Shown here: positions 52,369 to 61,491 of the stretch, in pieces
Layout of the letters: each line of letters opens with the position of its first letter
Position numbering within the stretch: the first letter of the stretch is position 1
Assembly: GCF_018860365.1 (NCBI RefSeq)
Contig: NZ_JAHKPO010000003.1
Location: forward strand, 806,001-870,000
DNA: 64,000 bases
Source: Arenibacter algicola
GTDB lineage: Bacteria > Bacteroidota > Bacteroidia > Flavobacteriales > Flavobacteriaceae
Reading direction: 5' to 3'
The notes under the pieces: generated by a model
Database searches by the model: none
What the model was told of the DNA's origin: nothing
Seen by the model: only the letters and a program-made list of their open reading frames with translations
Translations under genes and position numbers: made by a program

Positions 52369-55300
52369 CTACTCCGTTGTCCTTGCTTCTTTTAAATGGT
52401 GAATGGTGTTTTGGATTTTTCCTTTTAATTCATTGCCATCTGAATCGGTAACCTTGTATGTAATTTTCATGATATCTATCGGGGCAATGTCGGGTAACAT
52501 AAGTTTTACTTTTTTCCCATCCTCAGCTACCCGTACCTTTGAAATATCCAGCGTTTTTGTATTGTATCGCTTGGAGCCATATTTATGACTGCGGAGTAAT
52601 TCCCAAGTTTGTACTTCAAAATTAGAACTGTCTTCGGTTTTGGCGGCATCTAATTTGGAAGCGAACGTTAATACCATACCATCCTTTTCGGCACTTAGGG
52701 CAATGGGTACCGACAGTGGTTTTCCAGTATAACGAAGTCTATAAAATTCTCCGCCTTTCATGTTTTGGGAGGTGCCCCAGGCCGACATTCCGCACGCATA
52801 TAAATCCCCGTCTTTAGGATTGTACCTTCCCCGCATGATCCCAGTTAGAAACTTAACGCCAGGAAGGTCCACTACTCCTGCCTGTCTTTGGTTCTGAACT
52901 TTTTCGTGTAAAACAAGTTGGATCTTGCCATAGCCATATGAAAAGCTCAGCAATCCTTTATCCAAGGGCCCCCATTTTTTGCTGTTTACCCACAATAGTT
53001 CCGAGGGGGACCGGTCAAACTCCATATCTATCCAGGCCATTGGCTGTTCCATTCCCAATCGTGTGGTGTCCTTGGGTGGATTGTATCCCCAGATATTGCC
53101 ATAAAACTTTCCTTTGCCCTCTACCCAGTTTATGCGGTTCATAGGATTCCAGAAACCCTGTTGATCTGTGACTATAAAACTGCCGTCCGGATTGATGCAT
53201 ACACCGTTTGCCGCTCTAAAACCAGTGGCTATAATGTCCGTCTTAGCACCGTCCTTACTAACCTTTAACAAAGTGCCGTGTTGTGGAATCAGGGCCTCTC
53301 TTGCATGACGACCACTTTTGGCGTAATAGAAATTACCTTGTTGGTCTGTCTGTAAGCCCATGGCGAACTCATGAAAATGATCTGTCACCTGGTGATCGTT
53401 ATTGAAACTCTCGTAAAAATCTGTTTCCCCATCGCCGTTAAGATCGTTTAGCTTCACAAGTTGGTCCCTACAGATAACATAGATTTCATCTTTAACGACT
53501 TTGATACCCAGAGGTTGAAAAAGGCCGGAAGCAATTCTTTTCCAATGTAGTTTGTCGGTATTGTCCGTAAGTCCTTTTACGGACCATATGTCGCCATCTG
53601 TGGTACACAAAACTCCAATATTGGCGTCCTCTAGAAAATCAATTCCACTTAATTTTAAGCGGCTGTCCCATGGGTTTTCGTAGGGAGGTGTAAGTTGGTC
53701 CATGGCTATGGGACCATCTTCTTTTCCCTTGACAATTGTCGTGACAACTTCTTGGTTGTATTGTGGTTCCCCACCTTGAAGGTATTTATCCAGATTTTCA
53801 GGGCCTGGGGCATTCTGAACTAGCTTGGCCAAATCACTTGTATCGGCTCCTGCTATGAACAATTTGATAGAGGCTGCTTTCCCTTTTGCAATTTCCAGCA
53901 CAACAAACCCATTAGAATTCGTCAAAGAAGCACCTTCCCCTTTTATTTCAACTTTTACGCCTTGCGGGGCCACCCTCATTCGCAATGGCTTGTCCGAGGG
54001 CTCAATGTTCAAGGTTCTGGTAAAGATTATTTGCTTTCCGGATTTCTCCATGCCTAGACGTTCCAGAATGTTTGCTTTCCCTACGGTGTAGGAGATAATG
54101 ATATTTTTACCACTGTGATAAATCCCTTTAAAATGTGACCATGTTTTGGGCAATGGGCCAAATCTTCGGCCATCGCGAGCCTTGAATCGGGTGTCTAGAA
54201 ATGATCCGGTATCTGGATCTGCCCATGCCGGCCCCACCGGGGTTTCGAAATGTAGTTTGCCAATAGTTCTCGGGTAGGTTTCATGTTTGTCGTTCAATAG
54301 AATTCCTTCCCAGTCTATAAATCCTTCACCAGTCCAGCCGCCTGCCACGCGCATCAAGTCGTGGTCGAATATCATCCATGCATTTCCTTTGGAAACTCCG
54401 CCAGGACCTTCGTCCAATCGGACTGCTATTCCTTTATAGGCAAAGTTGTTCTTTAAATAATTTTCGTCAGGGTAGGGTCGGGGTCCTGGCGAATGAAATC
54501 GTTTAATTCCGGTTTCAGAATCCACCAGTTCATAGGTGTTGATTGAAAAATTTCCGTAATCCATATCGGACCAGGGATGATATGGTTTGGACTCGGGACC
54601 TTTTGAGGATCCTTTGGGCAAGTTGACCAAATACTCGGAATCAACATTGAAATAAGCGGTCTTGTTTTGGTCCTTGATATAAGTTTCCCTGATATAAGTA
54701 ATTACATCATACTTCTCCTGAGGAGTTAAAGCCATTTGAGGCGGCATTAACCCAGCGCCCTTGGTTATTGTTTGGTACATTGAATAGGGGTCGTTGCCGA
54801 ACTTGAATGGTTGTGCCCAAAATTTAAGGGAGTTGGGAATAGATCCTTCCACCTCTGGTACGCCATGACAATTTATACAGTTCGAGTTGTAAATTAGACT
54901 TCCACGCTTAAGGGCATTTTTGTCGAAGGCTTCGATCATTCCTTGGTGATCAATGTCTTTTTCATAGTCGTTTAAATCGGAATCATTTAAAACATAAGTT
55001 ATCTTGGAGTGATCTATTGGGCCTTCTTGGTCAATAGGCCTTGATGCCGTTAGCGTAACTTCTTCTCCATTATATGAACCAGTACCTGTAAACAAGTCAT
55101 CCTTAAATTTACCGCTAATCGTTATTATTTTATGGTTAAGTACAATGTCCATGGTCATGGAGTTGCCTTCAATGGTTAAATTATGGATATTGGTTTCCTC
55201 TAAATCCTTAGACACCATAATTCCTGTATAGCTATCGCCGTTTTTTTTAAGTTTAAAGGTTCCAGAGTGCAGATCCTGTTGTGATATGAAAATTTCATAA

Positions 55301-55395
55301 TCCCAAATACCCTGATATACCTTTTCGGATGAACAGTTAAAACAAGTACTGAAGGCAATGAACAACGAAATAATAGGTAGAATTTTACTTTTCAT
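52369..55395 (-). CDS. Cytochrome c / DUF6797 / beta-propeller sugar-dehydrogenase-like lipoprotein
   Basis: Exported protein of about 1008 aa from the ATG at 55395 (MKSKILPII); the longer frame begins at 55425. A Cys-containing signal end (STCFNCSS) suggests a lipoprotein. In numbering from 55425, residues 35-130 are a beta-rich N-terminal domain and about 170-250 a cytochrome c domain with haem motif CINCH (Cys183, Cys186, His187) and probable axial Met227 in GLMPP. Residues 290-500 match a DUF6797-type region (SPGPRPYPDENYL, GGWTGEGFIDWEG), and 600-930 a beta-propeller like soluble sugar dehydrogenases (GLQTDQQGNFYYAKSG, NPDGSFIVTDQQG). A periplasmic oxidation passing electrons to haem is plausible. 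It lies between two GH95 genes on the same strand. Confidence 0.85.
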   Translation of the reverse strand: MKSKILPIISLFIAFSTCFNCSSEKVYQGIWDYEIFISQQDLHSGTFKLKKNGDSYTGIMVSKDLEETNIHNLTIEGNSMTMDIVLNHKIITISGKFKDDLFTGTGSYNGEEVTLTASRPIDQEGPIDHSKITYVLNDSDLNDYEKDIDHQGMIEAFDKNALKRGSLIYNSNCINCHGVPEVEGSIPNSLKFWAQPFKFGNDPYSMYQTITKGAGLMPPQMALTPQEKYDVITYIRETYIKDQNKTAYFNVDSEYLVNLPKGSSKGPESKPYHPWSDMDYGNFSINTYELVDSETGIKRFHSPGPRPYPDENYLKNNFAYKGIAVRLDEGPGGVSKGNAWMIFDHDLMRVAGGWTGEGFIDWEGILLNDKHETYPRTIGKLHFETPVGPAWADPDTGSFLDTRFKARDGRRFGPLPKTWSHFKGIYHSGKNIIISYTVGKANILERLGMEKSGKQIIFTRTLNIEPSDKPLRMRVAPQGVKVEIKGEGASLTNSNGFVVLEIAKGKAASIKLFIAGADTSDLAKLVQNAPGPENLDKYLQGGEPQYNQEVVTTIVKGKEDGPIAMDQLTPPYENPWDSRLKLSGIDFLEDANIGVLCTTDGDIWSVKGLTDNTDKLHWKRIASGLFQPLGIKVVKDEIYVICRDQLVKLNDLNGDGETDFYESFNNDHQVTDHFHEFAMGLQTDQQGNFYYAKSGRHAREALIPQHGTLLKVSKDGAKTDIIATGFRAANGVCINPDGSFIVTDQQGFWNPMNRINWVEGKGKFYGNIWGYNPPKDTTRLGMEQPMAWIDMEFDRSPSELLWVNSKKWGPLDKGLLSFSYGYGKIQLVLHEKVQNQRQAGVVDLPGVKFLTGIMRGRYNPKDGDLYACGMSAWGTSQNMKGGEFYRLRYTGKPLSVPIALSAEKDGMVLTFASKLDAAKTEDSSNFEVQTWELLRSHKYGSKRYNTKTLDISKVRVAEDGKKVKLMLPDIAPIDIMKITYKVTDSDGNELKGKIQNTIHHLKEARTTE

Positions 55396-55972
55396 ATCAA
55401 AATCAATGAGAGTTGTTTTATGCACTTATACCTTATAGAAAACCCAAGTTGTCTTTGTACTTCGGATGATCAATAACATTTTAATTTCTTCAAATGTTAT
55501 GATTATAGTTAAGGTAGGTTTGATAATATGCTCAAATTATCAAATTTTAATCGAGTATTAGCTATGAATATTAGCCTTAAACTATATCTTTTCAACAAGT
55601 TGCAAAAATTTAAAACATGAGAATAAAGTTAATCTATCGTTAAGCCATTGGTTACCAATATTTTAATTACTTGGGGAAGTTAGATAGGTCAATACAGTTA
55701 TTAATTCCAAAGGCTTATCAACCTATAGTATATAAGTATAGGTTTTTGTTCTGTAATAAATATGAAAATCGATTTTGATTCGCTTTGTTAAGAGTGTGCA
55801 ATTGTTTCTCCCCTGTGGTTTTAATGGGTAATTGATGATATATTTTTTCTTTTGCTAATTAGGGTCTTGTATGTATTTTTAAAATAAAAATGGTCCTTTG
55901 GTGATAACTTCCCAAAGGACCATTAATTTTTGTATTCGGATTTTTATCCTAAACCAAACAAGTACTTGCTGT
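55396..55972. other. AT-rich intergenic region between GH95 and the cytochrome gene
   Basis: No gene is present in these 577 bp. It contains a strong hairpin near its right end (separate entry) closing the GH95 transcript, and otherwise AT-rich DNA that should hold the promoter of the cytochrome gene. Words such as CAAATTATCAAATTTTAA near 55533 resemble but do not match a reverse-strand TAnnTTTG element. Confidence 0.5.
55884..55930 (-). terminator. Bidirectional-looking terminator after the fourth GH95 gene
   Basis: AATGGTCCTTTGG (55889-55901) and CCAAAGGACCATT (55912-55924) form a perfect 13-bp stem. T-rich tracts follow on both strands. It lies about 50 nt after the minus-strand GH95 stop at 55973. 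Confidence 0.88.
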
Positions 55973-58435
55973 CTATAGTCCTGCTATTGTATAGGTTTTT
56001 CCTTTTGTGGTTTTGAATTCCACAATACCGTTCTTAAGTTTTTTTACCTTGATTTGCTGGCCATCCGAATATACTTTTATTTTTTTGTCCGTTTTTAGGT
56101 TGCATGGCATACCTGCTTTGGATAAAATCTCCAAGGATGTCAGAGCTTTGTTCTTCCAGCTAAAATCGAGTTCAAAACCTCCTCTGGCACAAACACCATC
56201 AAAATGTCCATCGGCCCATTCGGAGGGTAGTGCGGGTAACAGGTCTATATACCCCTCATGTGATTGAAGCAGCATTTCGGTAATTCCCGCTGCTACACCT
56301 AAAGAACCGTCCACTTGAAACTGTCTTGCACATATGGCAAATAGTGAAGGAAAACATTGCTCCTTTAGATAGCCTTTAAAAACTTTATTGGCTCTGTCGC
56401 CATCTCCTAAGCGTGCCCATAGGTTGGTTTTCCATGCTCTTGACCATCCTGAGGCTCCATCACCCCTTAGTTCCAATACTTTTTTAACTGGTTCTATTAA
56501 TTCGGGAGTCTTGTTTACGGAAATTACCTTTCCGGGATATAGCCCATACAAATGCGAAGCATGCCTATGGTTTTTCTCCATTTGACCATAATCTTCCGTC
56601 CATTCCTGAAGGGTTCCGTCTTTACCAATTTGAGAGGGTACCAGGCGTTTTCTTGCTTCAAGAACCTTTTTTGCAAAGTCAGCATCCTTGCCCAGGATTT
56701 CCGAAGCAGATCCGTAATAGCTAAACAGGTCTTTTAAAACTTGCATGTCTATAGTAGATCCTGCGGCAATGGTAGTAAAGTAATACATTCCTGTTATTTC
56801 ATCATAGAAATATTTATATCCTTTTCCCTCTGGTGGGTTTTCCGGGGAATTTGACGGATTGGTTACCAGCCAGTCTTTTCCAGGGTATTGTACTAAGAAA
56901 TCCATAAAAAATTCAACTGAACCTTTCATGACCGGGTATATTTCTTTCAAATATTCCTCATCTTGCGTAAAGAGGTAGTGTTCCCACATGTGGGTGGTAA
57001 GCCAAGCTCCCCCAACCGTAAAAGTACCCCATGTTGGGCCATCCATTGGCGCGGCAGTTCTCCATAGATCGGTGTTCTGATGAAAGACCCAGCCGCTGGC
57101 ACCGTAATGTTCCTTAGCAACCTGGGAACCTTGATCCGTTAGTTCCTTTATCATAGTGGTCAAAGGCTCTGAAAGTTCCGAAAGGTTCCCCGATTCAACC
57201 GCCCAATAGTTCATTTGGATGTTGATGTTGGTGGTGTACTTTGAATCCCAAGCCGGATTCATATCATTGTTCCATATCCCCTGTAAGTTGGCAGGTTGGG
57301 TACCTGGTCTGGAAGAGGAGATCAAAAGATACCTTCCAAAATTATAGCATAGTGAAGCCAACTGTGGGTCTGGGTTGCTTTGGGAATTGGTCAAACGTTC
57401 ATCTGTTGGTAAAAAAGAACTTGAAGTGGTTGGCAAGTTTAAGGTAACCCTGTCAAAGAAATTCTTGTAATCGGTTAAGGCATCTTCCTTGATTTTGGTA
57501 AAGGTGTTTTTCTCCAATTTCGCCAGCATTTCTGCAACTCGAGCCTGTTGGTCGGCACTTACGTCCTTATAATTCACAAAATTAGTGGCAGCTACAAAAT
57601 AGAGGGTTACGGCATCCGCATTCTTTATACTTAGAATAGTGTCGTCCATATCCATGCTACCACCCTCTGGATAGGCTTTGATCTGTGCCTCGTACTTTAA
57701 TTTTCCTTCAATGCCAAGATAATCGGCCGATTTCCCTGTGAGTCTTAATTGACCGTTTCCAATACCGTCCATTTGAAAATAGTCTGTGGCATAGTTGGAG
57801 TGGGCGGAATTTCTGACTCCACGTAGTTCGGCATCAAATGAAATACTACCAGGTTTATCTGCTGTAATGCGGATGGCGATGGTTTGGTCTATGGCAGAGG
57901 CAAATACCTCTTTGGTGTAGTTTACATTGTTCACGGCATAGGTGTCCGTAACAATACCAGTTTTTAGGTCCAGAGATCTTTTGTAATTTTCCACACTATC
58001 ATTGCCAAAGAACAAATGTAAATTGGCCATGGATTGGTACTTCATTTGTTCCACGGGGTATCCCATCATGGTGCGCCCAAAGAGCTTATGGGCTTTGATA
58101 GGTTCCCCGTTAAATATTAGTTTCTGAATCTCAGGAAGATGCTTGTAACCTCCTTTAACCACGCTATTGTATGGGCCTCCTGTATAATAGGTATCTTCAT
58201 TGAATTGTATAATTTCTTCTCCATATTTACCGTATACCATGGCGCCTAGGCGTCCGTTTCCCACAGGAAGGGCCTCTTCCCATTTGCTTGCAGGTTGATT
58301 GTACCAAAGTACTGTGGCAGGATCAAAAGAAGCCTGGCCGGTTTTGGACAGCTGGTCTTGATTTGTGTTGTTTTGGGCAATCAAAAAATTCCCCATAAGG
58401 AAGATTGCACAGAGTGTTAGTTTTTTTAAATTCAT
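55973..58435 (-). CDS. GH95 enzyme of the Thr type, second copy, candidate alpha-L-galactosidase
   Basis: Secreted GH95 of 820 aa with a signal peptide ending FLIAQ (residue 21). Catalytic residues are at the same numbers as in the GH95 at 49024: Thr401, Asn403 and Asn405 in KYTTNINIQMNYW, Glu611 in LQEW, and Asp709 in FQVDGSLG. Long stretches are identical to that protein (for example PANLQGIWNNDMNPAWDSKY and KDWLVTNPSNSPENPP). This points to duplication, yet the surroundings differ: this copy follows an M60 peptidase gene by 115 bp and ends in its own terminator. Loop residues after NYW differ (AVESGNL versus PVETANL), which may tune subsite use. Family firm; L-galactose specificity predicted. 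Confidence 0.92.
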   Translation of the reverse strand: MNLKKLTLCAIFLMGNFLIAQNNTNQDQLSKTGQASFDPATVLWYNQPASKWEEALPVGNGRLGAMVYGKYGEEIIQFNEDTYYTGGPYNSVVKGGYKHLPEIQKLIFNGEPIKAHKLFGRTMMGYPVEQMKYQSMANLHLFFGNDSVENYKRSLDLKTGIVTDTYAVNNVNYTKEVFASAIDQTIAIRITADKPGSISFDAELRGVRNSAHSNYATDYFQMDGIGNGQLRLTGKSADYLGIEGKLKYEAQIKAYPEGGSMDMDDTILSIKNADAVTLYFVAATNFVNYKDVSADQQARVAEMLAKLEKNTFTKIKEDALTDYKNFFDRVTLNLPTTSSSFLPTDERLTNSQSNPDPQLASLCYNFGRYLLISSSRPGTQPANLQGIWNNDMNPAWDSKYTTNINIQMNYWAVESGNLSELSEPLTTMIKELTDQGSQVAKEHYGASGWVFHQNTDLWRTAAPMDGPTWGTFTVGGAWLTTHMWEHYLFTQDEEYLKEIYPVMKGSVEFFMDFLVQYPGKDWLVTNPSNSPENPPEGKGYKYFYDEITGMYYFTTIAAGSTIDMQVLKDLFSYYGSASEILGKDADFAKKVLEARKRLVPSQIGKDGTLQEWTEDYGQMEKNHRHASHLYGLYPGKVISVNKTPELIEPVKKVLELRGDGASGWSRAWKTNLWARLGDGDRANKVFKGYLKEQCFPSLFAICARQFQVDGSLGVAAGITEMLLQSHEGYIDLLPALPSEWADGHFDGVCARGGFELDFSWKNKALTSLEILSKAGMPCNLKTDKKIKVYSDGQQIKVKKLKNGIVEFKTTKGKTYTIAGL

Positions 58436-58550
58436 AATGTGTGTTTGTTAATTGATGCTGTTTTTAAATTTTTATTTTATTAATGCGTTGAATCTTCCAG
58501 ACCCCTTCCAACGATCCAATTGTTTGGAAGCATTTTGGTTTTTAATTATT

Positions 58551-61193
58551 CTAGGGGTTATTTACTTGTTTAAAATAGAATTTTACATCACTTATACTGT
58601 TCAAGTCATCGGTTTCATTTCCACGGCCAATTATCTTCACATAACGTGCTTTTCTAGAAATGGAAAACGTGTCAAAAGTGGCTGTAGTTTTGGTATTGGA
58701 TAAATCTTGTTTTACAGTGAGATAGGTTTGATTGTCCCTAGAAACTTCTATGTCAAAATAATTAAACTTTGTTTGCCCATTTTTAAAGTTGATCTCTAAA
58801 TCACAAAGCTCATATACATCTCCTAAATCGTAAAGCAGGTATTGGCCATCCCCTTTGGCAGTCCATGCCGTAGCAGGATTATCATCCAAAGTGTTTTCTG
58901 GGCCGGTTGTGGAACTGGATTCCACTGAATGTGGGGTAATTTCGGAACAGGAGGTGTTGGCTACTTCCGGTCTACCGTCAGGGAAATATAAATCCAAAAT
59001 ACTTTGTATTTGTTTTACAGCAGCCAACCCTTCGGCTGCATCGTAATCATTCCACCATTTCTTAAGGAAGCCCGGGTAATAACTTTGTGAGACATTATCA
59101 TAAAAGGAACTATTTTGGATTTTAGTTTCCGAAAAATCTTCCAATCCAAAATTCCTAAAGGCGGTATTGTCCATGGGAACTATGGTTTTATAATATGATA
59201 ATTGATCGTAAATAGCAGTAGATTTTTTTAAATTATTGTTTTGTATTTCTGCTTCCAAGTTTTTAAAATCGATTGGATGAATACCCCAAAAATGTATGAG
59301 TGGTCGCAAATCGTGACCGGCTGCTTGAGACATTCTTAAGATTCTGTCATCTGTAGGAATCTCGTTAACGCGGTTGGGGAATGAATAATTTATCTCTCCT
59401 CTGTCATACATTTTACTCGTATTTGCATAGAATCGTTCAATGGCTTCCCAATTAAAAAGTCGCACTAAATCGGCATATTTTGCATGGCCTCTTGGTTGAT
59501 AAGAGAACTCTTGACGGTATTGACCGGTTTGGGAACTCATAGGGTTCCCTGCTCTGAAATTTTCTGTTATCATCCAACTAATGGCTGCTTCTTCAATAGA
59601 ATGAGATATTCCGTAGCCGTTAAATGATTCTTCAAAAGCCTTGTTCAATTCTACTCCAAATTTTTTGTTATGAACAGCTACCCAAAGGAAATTGATCATA
59701 GATTCAATTTCACCCTTAAATTTATAGATTTTTTCTGCGTGACCCTGTTCGTGGAACAATACATTGGTCAAATACCCTCTTTCATTTCTGGGGCCATCTG
59801 TTAAATAGCTGCTGTGATATCCTTTGTAATCCGTGTAAGGATCGTAGTCTACATTTGATTGTGGATATCCGGGGAAGTTTGCTTTTCCTCTTTTTATGAC
59901 GTCTACTTGCATGTAGATTACCGTCTTGGATCTTAGAAGTGGCCGTCCTAGCAGTGTTGAAATAGCATCCATAGCCATATCCCAATCATCCATGGTTGTT
60001 TCAATGCCGTCAAAAGCATAAATCCATGATGTTGGTACCTGCATCATCACTTTATCAGTTTCAATATCTGTCCAAGGAGCAGCACGTAATCTTTCTACAT
60101 TGAGCCAGTCGCTCAAGCTGGTCTTATTGGCTGCGGTTCTAGCATAATATGGTGAACGAACCACATTTTCTAGGGTAATATCAAGAACGCCTAAATCGTT
60201 TTGATACGGTACATTTATATATACACCTCCTCCCAACGGATTGGCAATGGTAGTTGTAGTGCTATTTATTTCGTATTTTGTTGTTACACGATCCATTCTT
60301 TTAACGGTCGTTTTTTTTATTAAATCCCAAGTATGGGCACCTACTAATATTGTGGCCCCAATACCAACCAATGACGATGGAACGGTTACTTTTGCAATAC
60401 TTCCGGGAGCCAAATAACAACCTGTGGGTCTCCTTGCATCTTCCGTTTCATAGTTGGCTGGTGTACCAGGTTTACGTACGTGGGTTCCATTAATTTTAAT
60501 GGTGAAACTTTGAGAGTCATCAGCTGGTTGTGCAACCGACCCTGGGAAATAAGAGGAGGTTTTAAATAGCCTATTGTTGAATAATTTTGGATATGCGGCA
60601 AGGTTAGCTTTGGTGTACGAGTAATCAATGACAGATTGCATAATTACCAGCATTAAATTCTCAAGTTCGTAACCTGGTGCTGTTCTAATAAACCCTCCTT
60701 TAGTTCTATTATCGGTAGTAAACAAACCTCCAAATCTGGATTCATACAACTCAATTGCTTCCAACCCCAATTTGATAACCTTAAAATTATCTGCAAATAG
60801 TTTATTGTCCTTGGCAATAGCGCTGCTTACCAACTCCAAATCTGCTGCTGATAATGTAGTTTTACCTAAGAGATGTCTTTTAACTTTTTTCAGTTCAACC
60901 AATAAATGAACACCTTCAAAGGTGTCATAATTAGCTTTGTTATCGTAATTCCTTGAAAGTTCGGGACTATTCCATGTTATAATGGGTTGATTGGTGATGC
61001 TTGTATTGGTCGTTTTCCCGTCATTAAATCCCGCTAATTTCCAATTTTCAGGATAATCCACTTCGTGCATTGGTCCGAATGTGCTTAAAGAACCATTTGA
61101 CTCTTCGGAAAACAAGTCGTGAGCAAAAATTGTGGTTGTTAGTGCAAACAAGTGCAATGTTAACAACTGTTTGAGCCGTAGACTGTTTTGCAT
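58551..61193 (-). CDS. M60-like (enhancin/mucinase type) metallopeptidase with F5/8-type domain
   Basis: Secreted protein of 880 aa from the ATG at 61193 (MQNSLRLKQL); the frame extends to a TTG at 61205. The signal peptide ends near IFAHD. The zinc motif HEQGH (His481, Glu482, His485) with Glu495 in GEIESMINF fits the HExxH-x(8-28)-E signature of the M60/enhancin-like family, many of which cleave O-glycosylated proteins. The segment HSIEEAAISWM follows. Residues from about 755 to the end form an F5/8 C (discoidin, CBM32-like) domain: ENTLDDNPATAWTAKGDGQYLLYDLGD ends in ARYVKIIGRG. It lies beside an M1-type aminopeptidase and a GH95, suggesting a glycoprotein or proteoglycan as part of the target. 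That role is inferred. Confidence 0.88.
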   Translation of the reverse strand: MQNSLRLKQLLTLHLFALTTTIFAHDLFSEESNGSLSTFGPMHEVDYPENWKLAGFNDGKTTNTSITNQPIITWNSPELSRNYDNKANYDTFEGVHLLVELKKVKRHLLGKTTLSAADLELVSSAIAKDNKLFADNFKVIKLGLEAIELYESRFGGLFTTDNRTKGGFIRTAPGYELENLMLVIMQSVIDYSYTKANLAAYPKLFNNRLFKTSSYFPGSVAQPADDSQSFTIKINGTHVRKPGTPANYETEDARRPTGCYLAPGSIAKVTVPSSLVGIGATILVGAHTWDLIKKTTVKRMDRVTTKYEINSTTTTIANPLGGGVYINVPYQNDLGVLDITLENVVRSPYYARTAANKTSLSDWLNVERLRAAPWTDIETDKVMMQVPTSWIYAFDGIETTMDDWDMAMDAISTLLGRPLLRSKTVIYMQVDVIKRGKANFPGYPQSNVDYDPYTDYKGYHSSYLTDGPRNERGYLTNVLFHEQGHAEKIYKFKGEIESMINFLWVAVHNKKFGVELNKAFEESFNGYGISHSIEEAAISWMITENFRAGNPMSSQTGQYRQEFSYQPRGHAKYADLVRLFNWEAIERFYANTSKMYDRGEINYSFPNRVNEIPTDDRILRMSQAAGHDLRPLIHFWGIHPIDFKNLEAEIQNNNLKKSTAIYDQLSYYKTIVPMDNTAFRNFGLEDFSETKIQNSSFYDNVSQSYYPGFLKKWWNDYDAAEGLAAVKQIQSILDLYFPDGRPEVANTSCSEITPHSVESSSTTGPENTLDDNPATAWTAKGDGQYLLYDLGDVYELCDLEINFKNGQTKFNYFDIEVSRDNQTYLTVKQDLSNTKTTATFDTFSISRKARYVKIIGRGNETDDLNSISDVKFYFKQVNNP

Positions 61194-61491
61194 AATTAAG
61201 ATCAATTTAAATTGTGATTTAAGAAGTTAACAATTGTATTTTTAAAAAACCTTCCCTTTAGAAAATTCTTGATTTTTTTTAAACACAATATTATAATTAT
61301 AAGACAAAAAACAAGCATAGCTTATTGGCACAACACTATACTATTTCAATAAAATAGCATTTAGGGAGGTTGCCATATTCATTTAATTAATACATCTTTA
61401 ACAATTTCAGTGAAATTCCAAATTATCGTTTTGATTTTTATGTTTAAACTTAGTTGGAAATGTACCCTTAACTATTTGGCCTTATACTTTA
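61194..61491. other. AT-rich spacer between M1 and M60 peptidase genes
   Basis: About 300 bp without a gene. It contains a perfect palindrome TTATAATTATAA (61291-61302), but no clear terminator or consensus promoter. The length suggests that the M60 gene has its own promoter. Confidence 0.4.

Noticed and set aside
58452-58703. An 83-residue plus-strand ORF at the M60 gene end
   Set aside because: It overlaps the conserved discoidin domain of the M60 gene and has no ribosome-binding context or family traits.
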